The notes under the pieces: model-generated | Database searches by the model: none | What the model was told of the DNA's origin: nothing | Seen by the model: only the letters and a program-made list of their open reading frames with translations | Source: Mycobacterium sp. GA-1285 | GTDB lineage: Bacteria > Actinomycetota > Actinomycetes > Mycobacteriales > Mycobacteriaceae | DNA: 64,000 nucleotides | Direction of reading: 5' to 3' | Assembly (NCBI RefSeq): GCF_001499905.1 | Contig: NZ_LQIS01000034.1 | Coordinates: 1-64,000, forward strand | In this document: positions 53,577 through 62,881 of the stretch, one piece after another | Position numbering within the stretch: position 1 is the first letter of the stretch | How the letters are laid out: each line of letters begins with the position of its first letter | Translations under genes and position numbers: made by a program

Positions 53577-56198
53577 CTACGCCGTCAGCGCGATGTGTTG
53601 GGCGCCGTCGACGGCCGCGTACCGCTGCGGGCTGCACGTCAGCACGATCACCTGTCCGTCGCCACCGACCGCGTTGAACACCGCGCCCATCTTGACCAGG
53701 CGGTCGGGATCGGTGAAGCCGAGCGCGTCGTCGATGACCACCGGCACGCTGTCCTCCTTGGCCACCAACGCCGCGCTGGCCAGTCGCGCAACGATGCCGA
53801 GTTGTTCCTTGGCCCCGCCCGAGAGCAAGTCATAGGGCACTGTGCGGCCCGACAGCGTGCGGGTGCAGATCCGCAGCGCGCTGTCGACCTCCACCTCGAA
53901 GCTCTCTCCGAACACCATGCGGCCCAACCGCTCCACTTCACCGCGGAACGGCTCGACGTAACGCTGCCGGGTGGAGTCGCGATGCCGTGTGATCACCGAC
54001 CGCAGCAACTCGGCGGCCCGCGCGCGGCGCTGCACCCTCGAGTACTCGGCGAGGGCGTGCTCGCGCTCCGTCTCCGCCTCGTCGAGTTTGCCCTTGCGGC
54101 CTTCGGTGCCGTACACCTTCAATCGCGTGCTGACCTCTTTCAGCTCCTCTGCCACCTGATCGTGTTCGGCCGAAAAGGCGTCGGCCCGGCGGGTCGCTTC
54201 CTGAAGAGCCGCGGCCACGGCCTCGGGCGCCGCGCGGGTGAGTTCGTCGCTCAGCTCGGCGACCAGGGCGGTGGCCCGCAACGCGTCGTCGGCGTGCGCC
54301 TGGGCCTTGACCGCCAACTCCGCGTCACCAACGGTGGCGCGCTGCTCCTCCAATCGTTCGCGGGCCAGCGCAAGCTCGGACCGCGCACCGGCCGACTTCT
54401 CGCGCAGCACGGTAATCCGAGTGTCGCACTCCCCCAGGCGCTTAGCGGCCTCCTCGGCAACCTTACGATGCGTTTCGCAATCGGCGATCGCCTGGTGCTG
54501 TGCGGCGGTCGCGGCGTCGAGCTCGGCACAGGCGACGTCCGCGTCGACCTCGAACACCTCCGCAACCTCGGGCCGTCGCGCATTGAGGTCGGCCAGCCGC
54601 GCCATGAGCCGCTCGGCCGATTCGTCACCCGTCAGCGCCTCGACCGTCGCGCTCAGCCGGTCTCGGGTCGTGATCAATTGTTGACGCCGCTGATCGACGA
54701 CGCGCGCCTCGGCGACGTCACCGACACCGCACGCCTCGAGCACAGACGTCAGGACCTCCTGTGCAGCAACGAGTTTGGCCTTAATCTGCGCCGCCGGCGT
54801 GCCGGGTACCAGCCGAGCGGTCAGCAAACCCGGCATTTCGATGGTGGTCTCAGCGCTGACGCTGGCCGTCCACGCCTCGCCCGCCCCGAGGGGGACCGTC
54901 TCGCCTGCGACGCGTACCGCGACGTCGGCCGTCGCGATCAGCTCGATGTGCGCCGCCGCCGATTCGAGCTGTGCCGTCACCGCGTCGACCGTCGCTTCGG
55001 CGGATTCGATGGCCCGCATCTTCTCGCCGGTCAACCGGATCTCGGCGAGTTCGTCTCGCACGCGGTCGAGCTCGCGCTGGGCGGTCTCGATCTTCGCCAG
55101 CCGCGCGGCGATGCGGTCGGCCTCGTCGCGGTCGGCAAGCCGCTGTACGGTTCGTCGTGCCGCTTCGACGCGGGATTCGATGGCCGACAACGCGCTTCGT
55201 GCCTGCTGCGCGGCGGCCTCGGCGAGCTCGGCCACCTCCGCGACCGTCGACTGATCGTCGGCGGCCTGGGCCACCGTGGCCTCGAGCTCGGCCATCGCGG
55301 CGGCTCGCTGCTCGATGTCGGCACGCAGCCGCCGCCGCTCCTCGACCGCGGCACGCGACGCGTCGTGATTGGCCTGCGCCGCCGCGAGAACCAGCTCGGC
55401 TTCCTTGAGCTGTCCCCTCAGCGCGGCCACCTCGTCCGCTGCCTTCTGCACGACGGCGACCTGCTTCACGGCATCGGCGCGCTGTGCGGCCAGCCGCGCC
55501 AGGTCGTCGGTGAGCGTGGCATGCCTGCGCGCCGCGTCGTCGACCTGGGCGACGGCGGCCGCCGCTTCGGCCAACGCGTCCTCGGCCGTTCGCAACCGCT
55601 TGGTGGCCGCGGCCCACTCACCTGTGGGCCTTCCGGTGCGGGTGAAGTACCGCAGGTATTCCTCTTCCACGCGGTCGACCAGCAACGGTTCGGCACCCGA
55701 AAGTTCCACCGCCTCACCGGCGGCCACGTCGAGCGCGCGCGACAGCGCGTCGCATCCGGACAGGTCGACCGCCGCCGTCGACCCGGACTGCAGCACCCGC
55801 TGGGCCTGCCACAGGCAGGTGTCGACGGTCTCGTCGAGCATGGCCCGAACGCGGTCGTGTGCCTCGTCGCCGGTGAGCTGTTCGCGGCGCGGCTCCACGA
55901 TCGTCAGCTCGGTCTCGAAGCGTTTGTGGAAGCGCTTGCGGTAGACGAATCGATACCGCCCGGTGGAGATCTCGGCTTCGACTTCGGCACCGACGTCCGC
56001 GTGTGTTGGCTTGACGTCTTTGACGTCCTTCTTCGCCGACCGGTCCTTGGCCTCGATCAGCAGGTCCAGCGCCTCGATCATCGAGGACTTGCCGATCTCG
56101 TTTGCGCCGCTGACGATCACCACGCCGTGGTCGGGAAACTCGATCTCGCGGTGGGTGATGCCGCGGTAATTGGTCAGAACCAGACGATGCAGTTTCAC
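53577..56198 (-). CDS. SbcC/Rad50-like coiled-coil ATPase
   Basis: An 873-residue SMC/Rad50-type ATPase. N-terminal Walker A is SGANEIGKSS (residues 30-39), followed by about 600 residues of Ala/Glu/Arg coiled coil. The C-terminal head has signature LLSGGAKEQLGIVARLAS and Walker B-like PVVIDDALGFTDPDRL. It is shorter than E. coli SbcC (1048). It follows a phosphoesterase gene with a 4-base overlap, the SbcD-SbcC arrangement. It corresponds to M. tuberculosis Rv1278. A DNA-end processing role is inferred from family. Confidence 0.87.
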   Translation of the reverse strand: MKLHRLVLTNYRGITHREIEFPDHGVVIVSGANEIGKSSMIEALDLLIEAKDRSAKKDVKDVKPTHADVGAEVEAEISTGRYRFVYRKRFHKRFETELTIVEPRREQLTGDEAHDRVRAMLDETVDTCLWQAQRVLQSGSTAAVDLSGCDALSRALDVAAGEAVELSGAEPLLVDRVEEEYLRYFTRTGRPTGEWAAATKRLRTAEDALAEAAAAVAQVDDAARRHATLTDDLARLAAQRADAVKQVAVVQKAADEVAALRGQLKEAELVLAAAQANHDASRAAVEERRRLRADIEQRAAAMAELEATVAQAADDQSTVAEVAELAEAAAQQARSALSAIESRVEAARRTVQRLADRDEADRIAARLAKIETAQRELDRVRDELAEIRLTGEKMRAIESAEATVDAVTAQLESAAAHIELIATADVAVRVAGETVPLGAGEAWTASVSAETTIEMPGLLTARLVPGTPAAQIKAKLVAAQEVLTSVLEACGVGDVAEARVVDQRRQQLITTRDRLSATVEALTGDESAERLMARLADLNARRPEVAEVFEVDADVACAELDAATAAQHQAIADCETHRKVAEEAAKRLGECDTRITVLREKSAGARSELALARERLEEQRATVGDAELAVKAQAHADDALRATALVAELSDELTRAAPEAVAAALQEATRRADAFSAEHDQVAEELKEVSTRLKVYGTEGRKGKLDEAETEREHALAEYSRVQRRARAAELLRSVITRHRDSTRQRYVEPFRGEVERLGRMVFGESFEVEVDSALRICTRTLSGRTVPYDLLSGGAKEQLGIVARLASAALVAKEDSVPVVIDDALGFTDPDRLVKMGAVFNAVGGDGQVIVLTCSPQRYAAVDGAQHIALTA

Positions 56199-57343
56199 GC
56201 CACACCTCGATCCGACAGCCGCAGAAGCAGCGCGAGGGCGGCGCGCGCGTCCTCGGCCGCCTCACCGTCCGACCGGGCGGTCGCGACCAGTTCGTCGACG
56301 GCCGATGCGGCGAAGCCGCCGATACCGAGGTCGTCGAACTCACCGTCAGCGGGAACGACCGCGATGTCGCTCTGCTTCTCGTCCACCCTCAGCGCGGCGA
56401 ACAGGCGCGCGTATTTGTCCAGGCAGGTGTCGAGCGCAGCCTTGTCGGTGACCGTCAAGGTTCCGGTGAGCGCGAGACGGACCACGGTACGTTCCTTGTC
56501 CGGCAACAGATCCAGGTTGATGTCCAGGTCTGCGACGTCGCGGTCGCTGTCCACCCCACGATGCAGGGTGACGAACCGCCAGCGGCCCACCTTCCGTGGT
56601 TCGACGGTGACCGGATGCGCCGGGTCCTCTTCGTCGATCTCGACGACCAGCACATGCCCCGGGTCGACCTCGATGTCGTCGTAGTTGGTGACCTCCGGTG
56701 ACCCGGAGTACCAGATCCGCCCGGTGGACCCCACCTGCATACGAGAATGCTTGTCGCCCAAGGCGACATAGTGAACGGCGCCCCGGTTGACGGCCGCCTC
56801 CAGCGCCGAAAGCCGGATGAGCGACGGTCGGTCCTTGTCCGGCACGAAGATGTCCACACCGCCGTGCCCGACGACGACCCGCGTCACCCCGTCGGCGGGC
56901 AGGTCCTCGAGCACGCCCGCCACGGGGTCCGACGACGGCGCCTTCGAGGTCCACGGCGCCGCGACCAGCTCCAGTCCGGGCCGCACCTCGTGCACACCGG
57001 CGCGATCGAGGATCGACACGTTTCCGGGGCATTCGGCGACGAACAGCGGGCTGGTGTACACCGACGAGGCGTCGAGCGGGTCGTGGTTGCCCGGCAGCAG
57101 GTACACGGGAACGCCGATGGCACGCATGACCTCGAGCGATTGGCTGACGTCGCGCGGCGCGAGTTGGTTGTGCTCGAAGACATCACCGGCGACGACGACG
57201 AACTCCGCGCCGGCGTCGGCAGCCACCCGTCCCAGCTCGGCCACCGCGTCCCGGCGCGCGGCCGAATAACGGGGCTGCGCCTCACCATTGAGGAAGTAAC
57301 GCGTCATGCCGAGCTGCCAGTCGGCGGTGTGCACGAATCGCAT
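56195..57343 (-). CDS. SbcD/Mre11-like metallophosphoesterase
   Basis: A 382-residue calcineurin-like phosphoesterase. Motif I is VHTADWQLGM with Gln where SbcD has His, motif II VVAGDVFEHNQL, motif III LLPGNHDPLD and motif IV VVVGHGGVDIF; YVALGDKHSRMQ follows. It is the likely nuclease partner of the overlapping SbcC-like ATPase. The ATG at 57343 was chosen because the fold begins there. It matches M. tuberculosis Rv1277. The His-to-Gln change in motif I may alter metal use. Confidence 0.87.
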   Translation of the reverse strand: MRFVHTADWQLGMTRYFLNGEAQPRYSAARRDAVAELGRVAADAGAEFVVVAGDVFEHNQLAPRDVSQSLEVMRAIGVPVYLLPGNHDPLDASSVYTSPLFVAECPGNVSILDRAGVHEVRPGLELVAAPWTSKAPSSDPVAGVLEDLPADGVTRVVVGHGGVDIFVPDKDRPSLIRLSALEAAVNRGAVHYVALGDKHSRMQVGSTGRIWYSGSPEVTNYDDIEVDPGHVLVVEIDEEDPAHPVTVEPRKVGRWRFVTLHRGVDSDRDVADLDINLDLLPDKERTVVRLALTGTLTVTDKAALDTCLDKYARLFAALRVDEKQSDIAVVPADGEFDDLGIGGFAASAVDELVATARSDGEAAEDARAALALLLRLSDRGVA

Positions 57344-57446
57344 CTCAGCGCCCCCTCCCCCTCGTGTGTTTGCCGGGCACCGCGAGTGTAGGGCGGCACG
57401 CCGACAAGTCACGGGAGGTGCAGCGGCATGCCTTACCGTTGATCCG

Positions 57447-57965
57447 GTGACCGACCGGTACCGCACGCTGCTGTTGCTCCGGCACGCCAAGTCGGACTAC
57501 CCGCCGGGGGTCGGCGACCACGACCGTCCACTGGCGGCCAGGGGTGTGCGCGAGGCCGGGTTGGCCGGCGACTGGCTGCGTGCTCACGCACCGGCCGTGG
57601 ACGCCGTGCTGTGCTCGACCGCGACCCGCACCCGCGAGACGCTCGCACGCACCGGTATCGCCGCGCCCGTCCAGTACCTCGACCGCCTCTACGACGCGAC
57701 GCCGGGCACGGTGATCGGCGAGATCAACCGGGTGCAATCGCACTTCGACTTCGAGGTGGGGGCCCTGCTGGTGATCGGCCATGAACCGGCGATGTCGGGT
57801 GTCGCGCTCGGCCTGGCCACCATGGACGGCAGCAATAGCGTTGCCGCCGAACAGATTTCGCTGAAGTACCCGACGTCGGCCATCGCGGTGCTGCGGACGC
57901 GGGAAACGTGGGCCGACTTGGCGCTCGGCGGCGCGACGCTGGTGGACTTCCACGTCGCGCGATAG
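57447..57965 (+). CDS. SixA-like histidine phosphatase family protein
   Basis: A 172-residue phosphoglycerate-mutase-fold phosphatase. The catalytic RHG-type motif is LLLRHAKSDYPP, with RPLAARGVREA, CSTATRTRETL and VIGHEPAMSGVALGLA supplying the second His. It resembles the phosphohistidine phosphatase SixA (M. tuberculosis Rv1276c). The GTG at 57447 follows a TACCGT -10-like hexamer by 7 nt without Shine-Dalgarno, suggesting a leaderless start. It diverges from the SbcD-like gene. Confidence 0.87.
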   Translation: MTDRYRTLLLLRHAKSDYPPGVGDHDRPLAARGVREAGLAGDWLRAHAPAVDAVLCSTATRTRETLARTGIAAPVQYLDRLYDATPGTVIGEINRVQSHFDFEVGALLVIGHEPAMSGVALGLATMDGSNSVAAEQISLKYPTSAIAVLRTRETWADLALGGATLVDFHVAR

Positions 57966-57973
57966 CGAGTTAT

Positions 57974-58006
57974 GCGCGTTTTGCCGCGCTCACCGCAACA
58001 AAGCGC
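57974..58006. terminator. Imperfect hairpin between convergent genes
   Basis: GCGCGTTTTGC (57974-57984) can pair imperfectly with GCAACAAAGCGC (57995-58006) in the 55-bp gap between the SixA-like gene and lprC. No T-run follows. A bidirectional terminator is plausible. Confidence 0.35.
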
Positions 58007-58020
58007 TCACAATCACCCGG

Positions 58021-58578
58021 TCAGGCGCGGGTGGCCAGCGTCAGCTCCATCAGCTTGATCGCCATCCCGCACGCATCCATCCCCGGCGATTGCGGGTTGA
58101 TCCACCAGCCGACCACCCCGGCGGCGTCGCTGGCCACACCGCACGCGCCGTTCGGATCGTTCGGCCGCATCACGATGGACTGGATTCCAGCGACCCTGCG
58201 ATCTTCGATCCGATAGTCCAACCGCTGGGCGACCTCGCGTTCGTGGTCCAGATCGCCCTGCTCGAACCAGAACCGGGTGATGTCGATGAGGCCCGCCGGA
58301 TTGGCCGCCTGCCAGCGGCACACGGCACCGACGAAGGTGCTCTGGATGTCGAGGGGCTCGGCGCCCACGGTCTCGGCGAGGATGTCTTCGGTCAGCACAT
58401 CGCACTCCTTGAGCAGGTTCGGGTACTGCCGCTCGGAATCTTCGTTGCGCGGTCCCCCACCCGATCCCGACTTGGCCGCGGTGCCTTCGACCGTCTGTGT
58501 GCAACCGGTGAGCACGGCCAACGAAGCGAGCACGGCGAACATGCCCGCGATCAGCCGACGAGCGGACACGGATCTCAT
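58021..58578 (-). CDS. lprC: Lipoprotein LprC
   Basis: A 185-residue lipoprotein with signal peptide and lipobox LTGC (Cys26). The mature domain (DUF3558-like) closely matches M. tuberculosis LprC: QYPNLLKECDVLTEDILAE, PLDIQSTFVGAVCRWQAANP, NDPNGACGVASDAAGVVGWW and AIKLMELTLAT. Function is unknown. The ATG at 58578 overlaps the lprB stop by 4 bases, so the two are co-translated. Confidence 0.93.
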   Translation of the reverse strand: MRSVSARRLIAGMFAVLASLAVLTGCTQTVEGTAAKSGSGGGPRNEDSERQYPNLLKECDVLTEDILAETVGAEPLDIQSTFVGAVCRWQAANPAGLIDITRFWFEQGDLDHEREVAQRLDYRIEDRRVAGIQSIVMRPNDPNGACGVASDAAGVVGWWINPQSPGMDACGMAIKLMELTLATRA

Positions 58579-59129
58579 TCGGAGTTCACAATCGATTGGC
58601 GGGTCAGTTCCTTGGCCACCTCGCAGGGATCCGGGAACGGCTTCGAGGCGTAGCTGACCGACCACTCGATGAAGTCGTCGTCGAACTGGATGCCGATCTC
58701 GCAGAGGTTGACGCCGTTGATCGGGTCCTCGGTGTAACCGATGAATCCGTCGTGGCCTTCGATGGTGATGTCTTCGACGGCGGTGCGCGACAGTTCCATG
58801 GTCTTGCGCTCACGTCCGATCGGGCTGCCGCGGAACCAGGTGAACGAGAAGTGCGGGCCGAGGATGCTGCCGCCCGCCAGCCACTGGCACCCGACGGAGG
58901 TCTGGGCGGTGTTGACCAGCCCCGGGATCCGCGTCTGCTTGATGACCTCCTGGTCGCTGATACCGCCGCATTGCGGGAAGAACGGGCCGTGCGAGACGTT
59001 CTCCGTTGGCGCTGAGGTGTCCTCGGGCACTTGCGGGCCGGCGGGTTCGGAATCCGAGCATGCGGACAGCGGAATGACCACCGCGGCCGCGAGGGCCAAG
59101 CAGCGGGTCACGCGCGTGCTGTGAGTCAC
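58575..59129 (-). CDS. lprB: Lipoprotein LprB
   Basis: A 184-residue DUF3558-type lipoprotein with lipobox LSAC (Cys24). It closely matches M. tuberculosis LprB: HGPFFPQCGGISDQ, VGCQWLAGGSILGPHFSFTW, FRGSPIGRERKTMELSR and PFPDPCEVAKELTRQSI. The GTG at 59129 was chosen because TACAGT lies 7 nt upstream, a leaderless geometry, and the signal peptide starts there. It is divergent from an ABC exporter. The conserved lprB-lprC/ABC neighbourhood suggests an envelope-related role, not proven. Confidence 0.92.
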   Translation of the reverse strand: MTHSTRVTRCLALAAAVVIPLSACSDSEPAGPQVPEDTSAPTENVSHGPFFPQCGGISDQEVIKQTRIPGLVNTAQTSVGCQWLAGGSILGPHFSFTWFRGSPIGRERKTMELSRTAVEDITIEGHDGFIGYTEDPINGVNLCEIGIQFDDDFIEWSVSYASKPFPDPCEVAKELTRQSIVNSE

Positions 59130-59215
59130 GCCATGCACTGTAGCGGCAGCCACTCTGGTCAACCACCGACATGCCGGTTGACCTGCCCATATATCGGATG
59201 TGCGACAGTAACGGG

Positions 59216-60964
59216 ATGTTATGGGCGCTGCTGCGACAGTACGCGCGGCCATATCGGGCGCTGCTCGCCACCGTCGCCGCGCTGCAGTTGGTCAGCACGC
59301 TCGCCTCGCTGTACCTGCCGACGGTCAACGCGGCGATCATCGACGACGGCGTCGCGGCGGGGAACCTGCGCCGGATCGTCGAACTGGGCGGTGTGATGCT
59401 GGCGGTCACCGCGCTGCAGGTGGTGTGCGCGGTGGGGGCGGTGTACTTCGGCTCTCGCGCGGGCATGGGCGTCGGGCGCGATCTGCGCGCGGCGATGTTC
59501 GACCACGTCACCGGGTTCTCCGCCGAGGACGCCGCACGGTTCGGTGCACCGTCACTGCTCACCCGCACCACCAACGACGTGCAGCAGATTCAACTGCTGG
59601 TCCAACTGACCTGCACGATGCTGGTCACCGCGCCGATCATGTCGATCGGCGGAATCTTCATGGCACTGCATCAGGACGCCGGGCTGTCCTGGCTGCTGCT
59701 CCTGAGCGTGCCGATCCTGGCCCTGTCGAACTACTGGATCGTGCGCAACCTACTTCCGATCTTCCGCCGCATGCAGCGTCTGGTCGACGGCATCAACGGG
59801 GTGATGCGCGACCAACTCGCCGGCCTGCGCGTGATCCGCGCGTTCGCCCGGGAGCCGTTCGAACGCAACCGGTTCGCCGAAGCCAACCACGCGCTGGCCG
59901 ACACCGCGCTCGAAGCCGGACGGTGGCAGGCGCTGATGCTGCCCACCACGACGCTGGTGATCAACGTGTCGAGCGTCGCGTTGATCTGGTTCGGTGGGCT
60001 GCGGATCGACGCCGGACAGATGCAGGTGGGTTCGTTGATCGCGTTCCTGGCCTACTTCATGCAGATACTGATGGCGGTCCTGCTGGCAACGTTCATTCTC
60101 GTCATCATCCCGCGGGCGTCGGTGTGCGCCGAGCGGATCGTGGAGGTGCTTTCCGTCACACCGCGGATCGTCACCCCCGAACGTCCGGTGCGGCCGTCGA
60201 GCATACGGGGCGAGATCCGGCTGGACGCCGCGACGTTCTGTTATCCAGGCGCGGAACAGCCTGTTCTGCAGGATATTTCGCTGACGGCACCACCGGGGAC
60301 GACGACGGCGGTGGTCGGCTCCACAGGGTCGGGTAAGTCGACGCTGGTGTCGCTGATCTGCCGGATGTACGACGTGACGAGCGGTTCGGTGTATCTCGAC
60401 GGAATCGACCTCCGTGACTACGACCTCGAGCAACTGTGGTCGGTGGTCGGCCTGGTGCCTCAGCGCGGATACCTGTTCTCGGGCACCGTCGCCGACAATC
60501 TGCAAATCGGTATGGCCCCAGGAAATGTGGCCACCGACGATGAGATGTGGGACGCGCTGCGGGTGGCCGCGGCCGACGATTTCGTGCGCGCGCACCCCGA
60601 CGGCTTGGCCATGAAGGTCGCGCAGGGAGGGGCGAATCTCTCGGGCGGTCAGCGCCAGCGGTTGGCCATCGCCCGCGCGGTGATCCGTCGACCCGCCGTG
60701 TATCTGTTCGACGACGCGTTCTCCGCACTCGACGTGCATACCGACGCCCGCGTGCGCTCGGCGCTGCGCGAGGCGTCGGCAGACGCGACGGTCATCGTTG
60801 TCGCCCAGCGCATCTCCACCGTCACCCAGGCAGACCAGATCGTGGTGATCGACGACGGCCGGATTGTCGGCATCGGTACCCACGAAACCCTGCTGACGGA
60901 CTGCCCGCAGTACGCCGAATTCGCCGACTCCCAGTCACTCGCCGTCGTCGGGGACGTCCAGTGA
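59216..60964 (+). CDS. ABC exporter half-transporter (Rv1273c-like)
   Basis: A 582-residue fusion of six-helix ABC-exporter domain and ATPase. Walker A is VGSTGSGKSTLV, signature ANLSGGQRQRLAIARAV and Walker B VYLFDDAFSALD. Asp replaces the usual catalytic Glu after Walker B (FDDAFS), as in the degenerate-site partner of heterodimeric exporters. The ATG at 59216 reproduces the 582-residue length of M. tuberculosis Rv1273c. Its stop overlaps the next gene. Confidence 0.93.
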   Translation: MLWALLRQYARPYRALLATVAALQLVSTLASLYLPTVNAAIIDDGVAAGNLRRIVELGGVMLAVTALQVVCAVGAVYFGSRAGMGVGRDLRAAMFDHVTGFSAEDAARFGAPSLLTRTTNDVQQIQLLVQLTCTMLVTAPIMSIGGIFMALHQDAGLSWLLLLSVPILALSNYWIVRNLLPIFRRMQRLVDGINGVMRDQLAGLRVIRAFAREPFERNRFAEANHALADTALEAGRWQALMLPTTTLVINVSSVALIWFGGLRIDAGQMQVGSLIAFLAYFMQILMAVLLATFILVIIPRASVCAERIVEVLSVTPRIVTPERPVRPSSIRGEIRLDAATFCYPGAEQPVLQDISLTAPPGTTTAVVGSTGSGKSTLVSLICRMYDVTSGSVYLDGIDLRDYDLEQLWSVVGLVPQRGYLFSGTVADNLQIGMAPGNVATDDEMWDALRVAAADDFVRAHPDGLAMKVAQGGANLSGGQRQRLAIARAVIRRPAVYLFDDAFSALDVHTDARVRSALREASADATVIVVAQRISTVTQADQIVVIDDGRIVGIGTHETLLTDCPQYAEFADSQSLAVVGDVQ

Positions 60965-62865
60965 GCGGCCCGATGACCCGGCCGATCCGCGGCGTGATGC
61001 AGGCGCCCACGCAGCGCTCGCGCGACTTCACCGGGTCCGCGATCCGCTTGGTCAAACGGCTGACACCGCAGCGCGGCCTGACCACCGCGGTGATACTCCT
61101 TGGCGTCGCGGGCATCGCGATCAGTGTCATCGGGCCGCGAATCCTGGGGCACGCCACCGATCTTCTGTTCAACGGCGTGGTCGGCCGTCAGCTGCCCGCG
61201 GGGATCACCAAGGAGCAGGCCATCGTCGCCGCCCGCGCGCGCGGTGACGGCACGTTCGCCGATCTGCTGTCGGGGATGAACGTGGTCCCCGGCCAGGGTG
61301 TGGACTTCGAGGCCGTCGGGCGCACACTGCTGCTCGCGTTGGGCCTGTATCTCGTCGCTGCGCTGATGGTCTGGTTGCAGGCCCTGCTCCTCAACGTCGC
61401 GGTGCAGCGGACCATGGCGACGCTGCGCTCCGACGTCGAGGACAAGCTGCACCGAATGCCGCTGTCCTACTTCGACTCTCGTCAGCGCGGCGAGGTGCTC
61501 AGCAGGGTCACCAACGACGTCGACAACATCCAGGGCTCGTTGTCGATGACGATCAGCCAGTTGTTGACGTCCGTGCTGACGGTGCTGTCGGTGCTGGTGA
61601 TGATGCTGACCATCTCACCGCTTCTGACGCTGCTGACCGTGGTGACGGTGCCGCTGTCGCTGTGGGCGACCCGGGTCATCGCGCGCCGGTCGCAACGCCT
61701 GTTCGTCGCGCAGTGGGCCAACACCGGCAGGCTCAACGCCCACATCGAGGAGACCTACAGCGGCTTCGCCATCGTCAAGACCTTCGGTCATCGCGCCGCG
61801 GCGCAGGAGCGGTTCCGCGAGTGCAACGAGGACGTCCACGACGCCGCCTTCGGCGCCCAGTTCTTCTCCGGTCTCGTCGGGCCCGCCACCACGTTCATCG
61901 GTAACCTGAGCTATGTCGCGGTCGCCGTGGTGGGCGGGTTGCAGGTGGCCACCGGCCAGATCACGCTCGGCAGCATCCAGGCGTTCATCCAGTACGTCCG
62001 CCAGTTCAACCAGCCGCTGACGCAGGTCGCGGGCATGTACAACTCGCTGCAGTCCGGCGTGGCCAGTGCGGAGCGGGTATTCGAGCTGCTCGACGCGGAT
62101 GAGGAGGTGCCCGATTCCGCGGACCGGCTGCCGGTCGGTGACCCGGTGGCCGGTCGGGTCGAGTTCGAGGACGTCACGTTCGGCTACCACCCGGACACAC
62201 CGGTGATCCGGAACCTGTCGCTGGTCGCCGAACCCGGTAGCACGGTGGCAATCGTCGGGCCGACGGGCGCGGGCAAGACGACGCTGGTGAACCTGCTGAT
62301 GCGGTTCTACGACGTGGACTCCGGCCGGATCCTGGTGGACGGCGTGGACATCTCGACGGTCAGCAGGGAATCGCTGCGGTCCCGCATCGGGATGGTGCTC
62401 CAAGACACCTGGCTGTTCGCCGGCACCATCTTCGAGAACATCGCCTACGGCAGACCCGGCGCCTCCGAGGACGAGGTGATCGCGGCGGCCAAGGCCGCAT
62501 ACGTCGACCGGTTCGTGCACATGCTGCCCAACGGCTATCAGACCCACGTCACCGACGACGGCGCCTCGATCAGCGCCGGCGAGAAACAGCTCATCACGAT
62601 CGCGCGCGCGGTGCTGGCCCGGCCCAGCCTGCTGATCCTCGACGAGGCGACCAGCTCGGTCGACACCCGCACCGAGCTGCTGATTCAGCAGGCGATGGCC
62701 GAGTTGCGCCGCGACCGAACGAGTTTCATCATCGCCCACCGGCTGTCGACCATCCGTGACGCCGACCTCATCGTGGTGATGGACGCGGGTGAGATCGTCG
62801 AACGCGGCACCCACGCCGAGTTGCTCGCTAAGCGTGGCGCTTATTGGTCCATGACGCAGGTCTGA
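60961..62865 (+). CDS. ABC exporter half-transporter (Rv1272c-like)
   Basis: A 634-residue partner of the preceding protein. Walker A is VGPTGAGKTTLVN. The signature reads SISAGEKQLITIARAV, with S-A-G-E in place of L-S-G-G-Q. Walker B is LLILDEATSSVD with catalytic Glu. An insertion between TM1 and TM2 (KEQAIVAARARGDGTFADLL) is typical of this subgroup. The GTG at 60961 overlaps the upstream stop. The two proteins likely form a heterodimeric exporter, possibly of lipids; M. tuberculosis Rv1272c has been linked to fatty-acid transport. Confidence 0.92.
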   Translation: MSGPMTRPIRGVMQAPTQRSRDFTGSAIRLVKRLTPQRGLTTAVILLGVAGIAISVIGPRILGHATDLLFNGVVGRQLPAGITKEQAIVAARARGDGTFADLLSGMNVVPGQGVDFEAVGRTLLLALGLYLVAALMVWLQALLLNVAVQRTMATLRSDVEDKLHRMPLSYFDSRQRGEVLSRVTNDVDNIQGSLSMTISQLLTSVLTVLSVLVMMLTISPLLTLLTVVTVPLSLWATRVIARRSQRLFVAQWANTGRLNAHIEETYSGFAIVKTFGHRAAAQERFRECNEDVHDAAFGAQFFSGLVGPATTFIGNLSYVAVAVVGGLQVATGQITLGSIQAFIQYVRQFNQPLTQVAGMYNSLQSGVASAERVFELLDADEEVPDSADRLPVGDPVAGRVEFEDVTFGYHPDTPVIRNLSLVAEPGSTVAIVGPTGAGKTTLVNLLMRFYDVDSGRILVDGVDISTVSRESLRSRIGMVLQDTWLFAGTIFENIAYGRPGASEDEVIAAAKAAYVDRFVHMLPNGYQTHVTDDGASISAGEKQLITIARAVLARPSLLILDEATSSVDTRTELLIQQAMAELRRDRTSFIIAHRLSTIRDADLIVVMDAGEIVERGTHAELLAKRGAYWSMTQV

Positions 62866-62881
62866 GCATCGTACGCTCACG

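Noticed and set aside
53595..56684. Plus-strand ORF of over 1000 codons
   Set aside because: It is the antisense shadow of the SbcC-like gene and its partner. The product is Arg/His/Gly-rich with no domain, as expected from high-GC codon bias.
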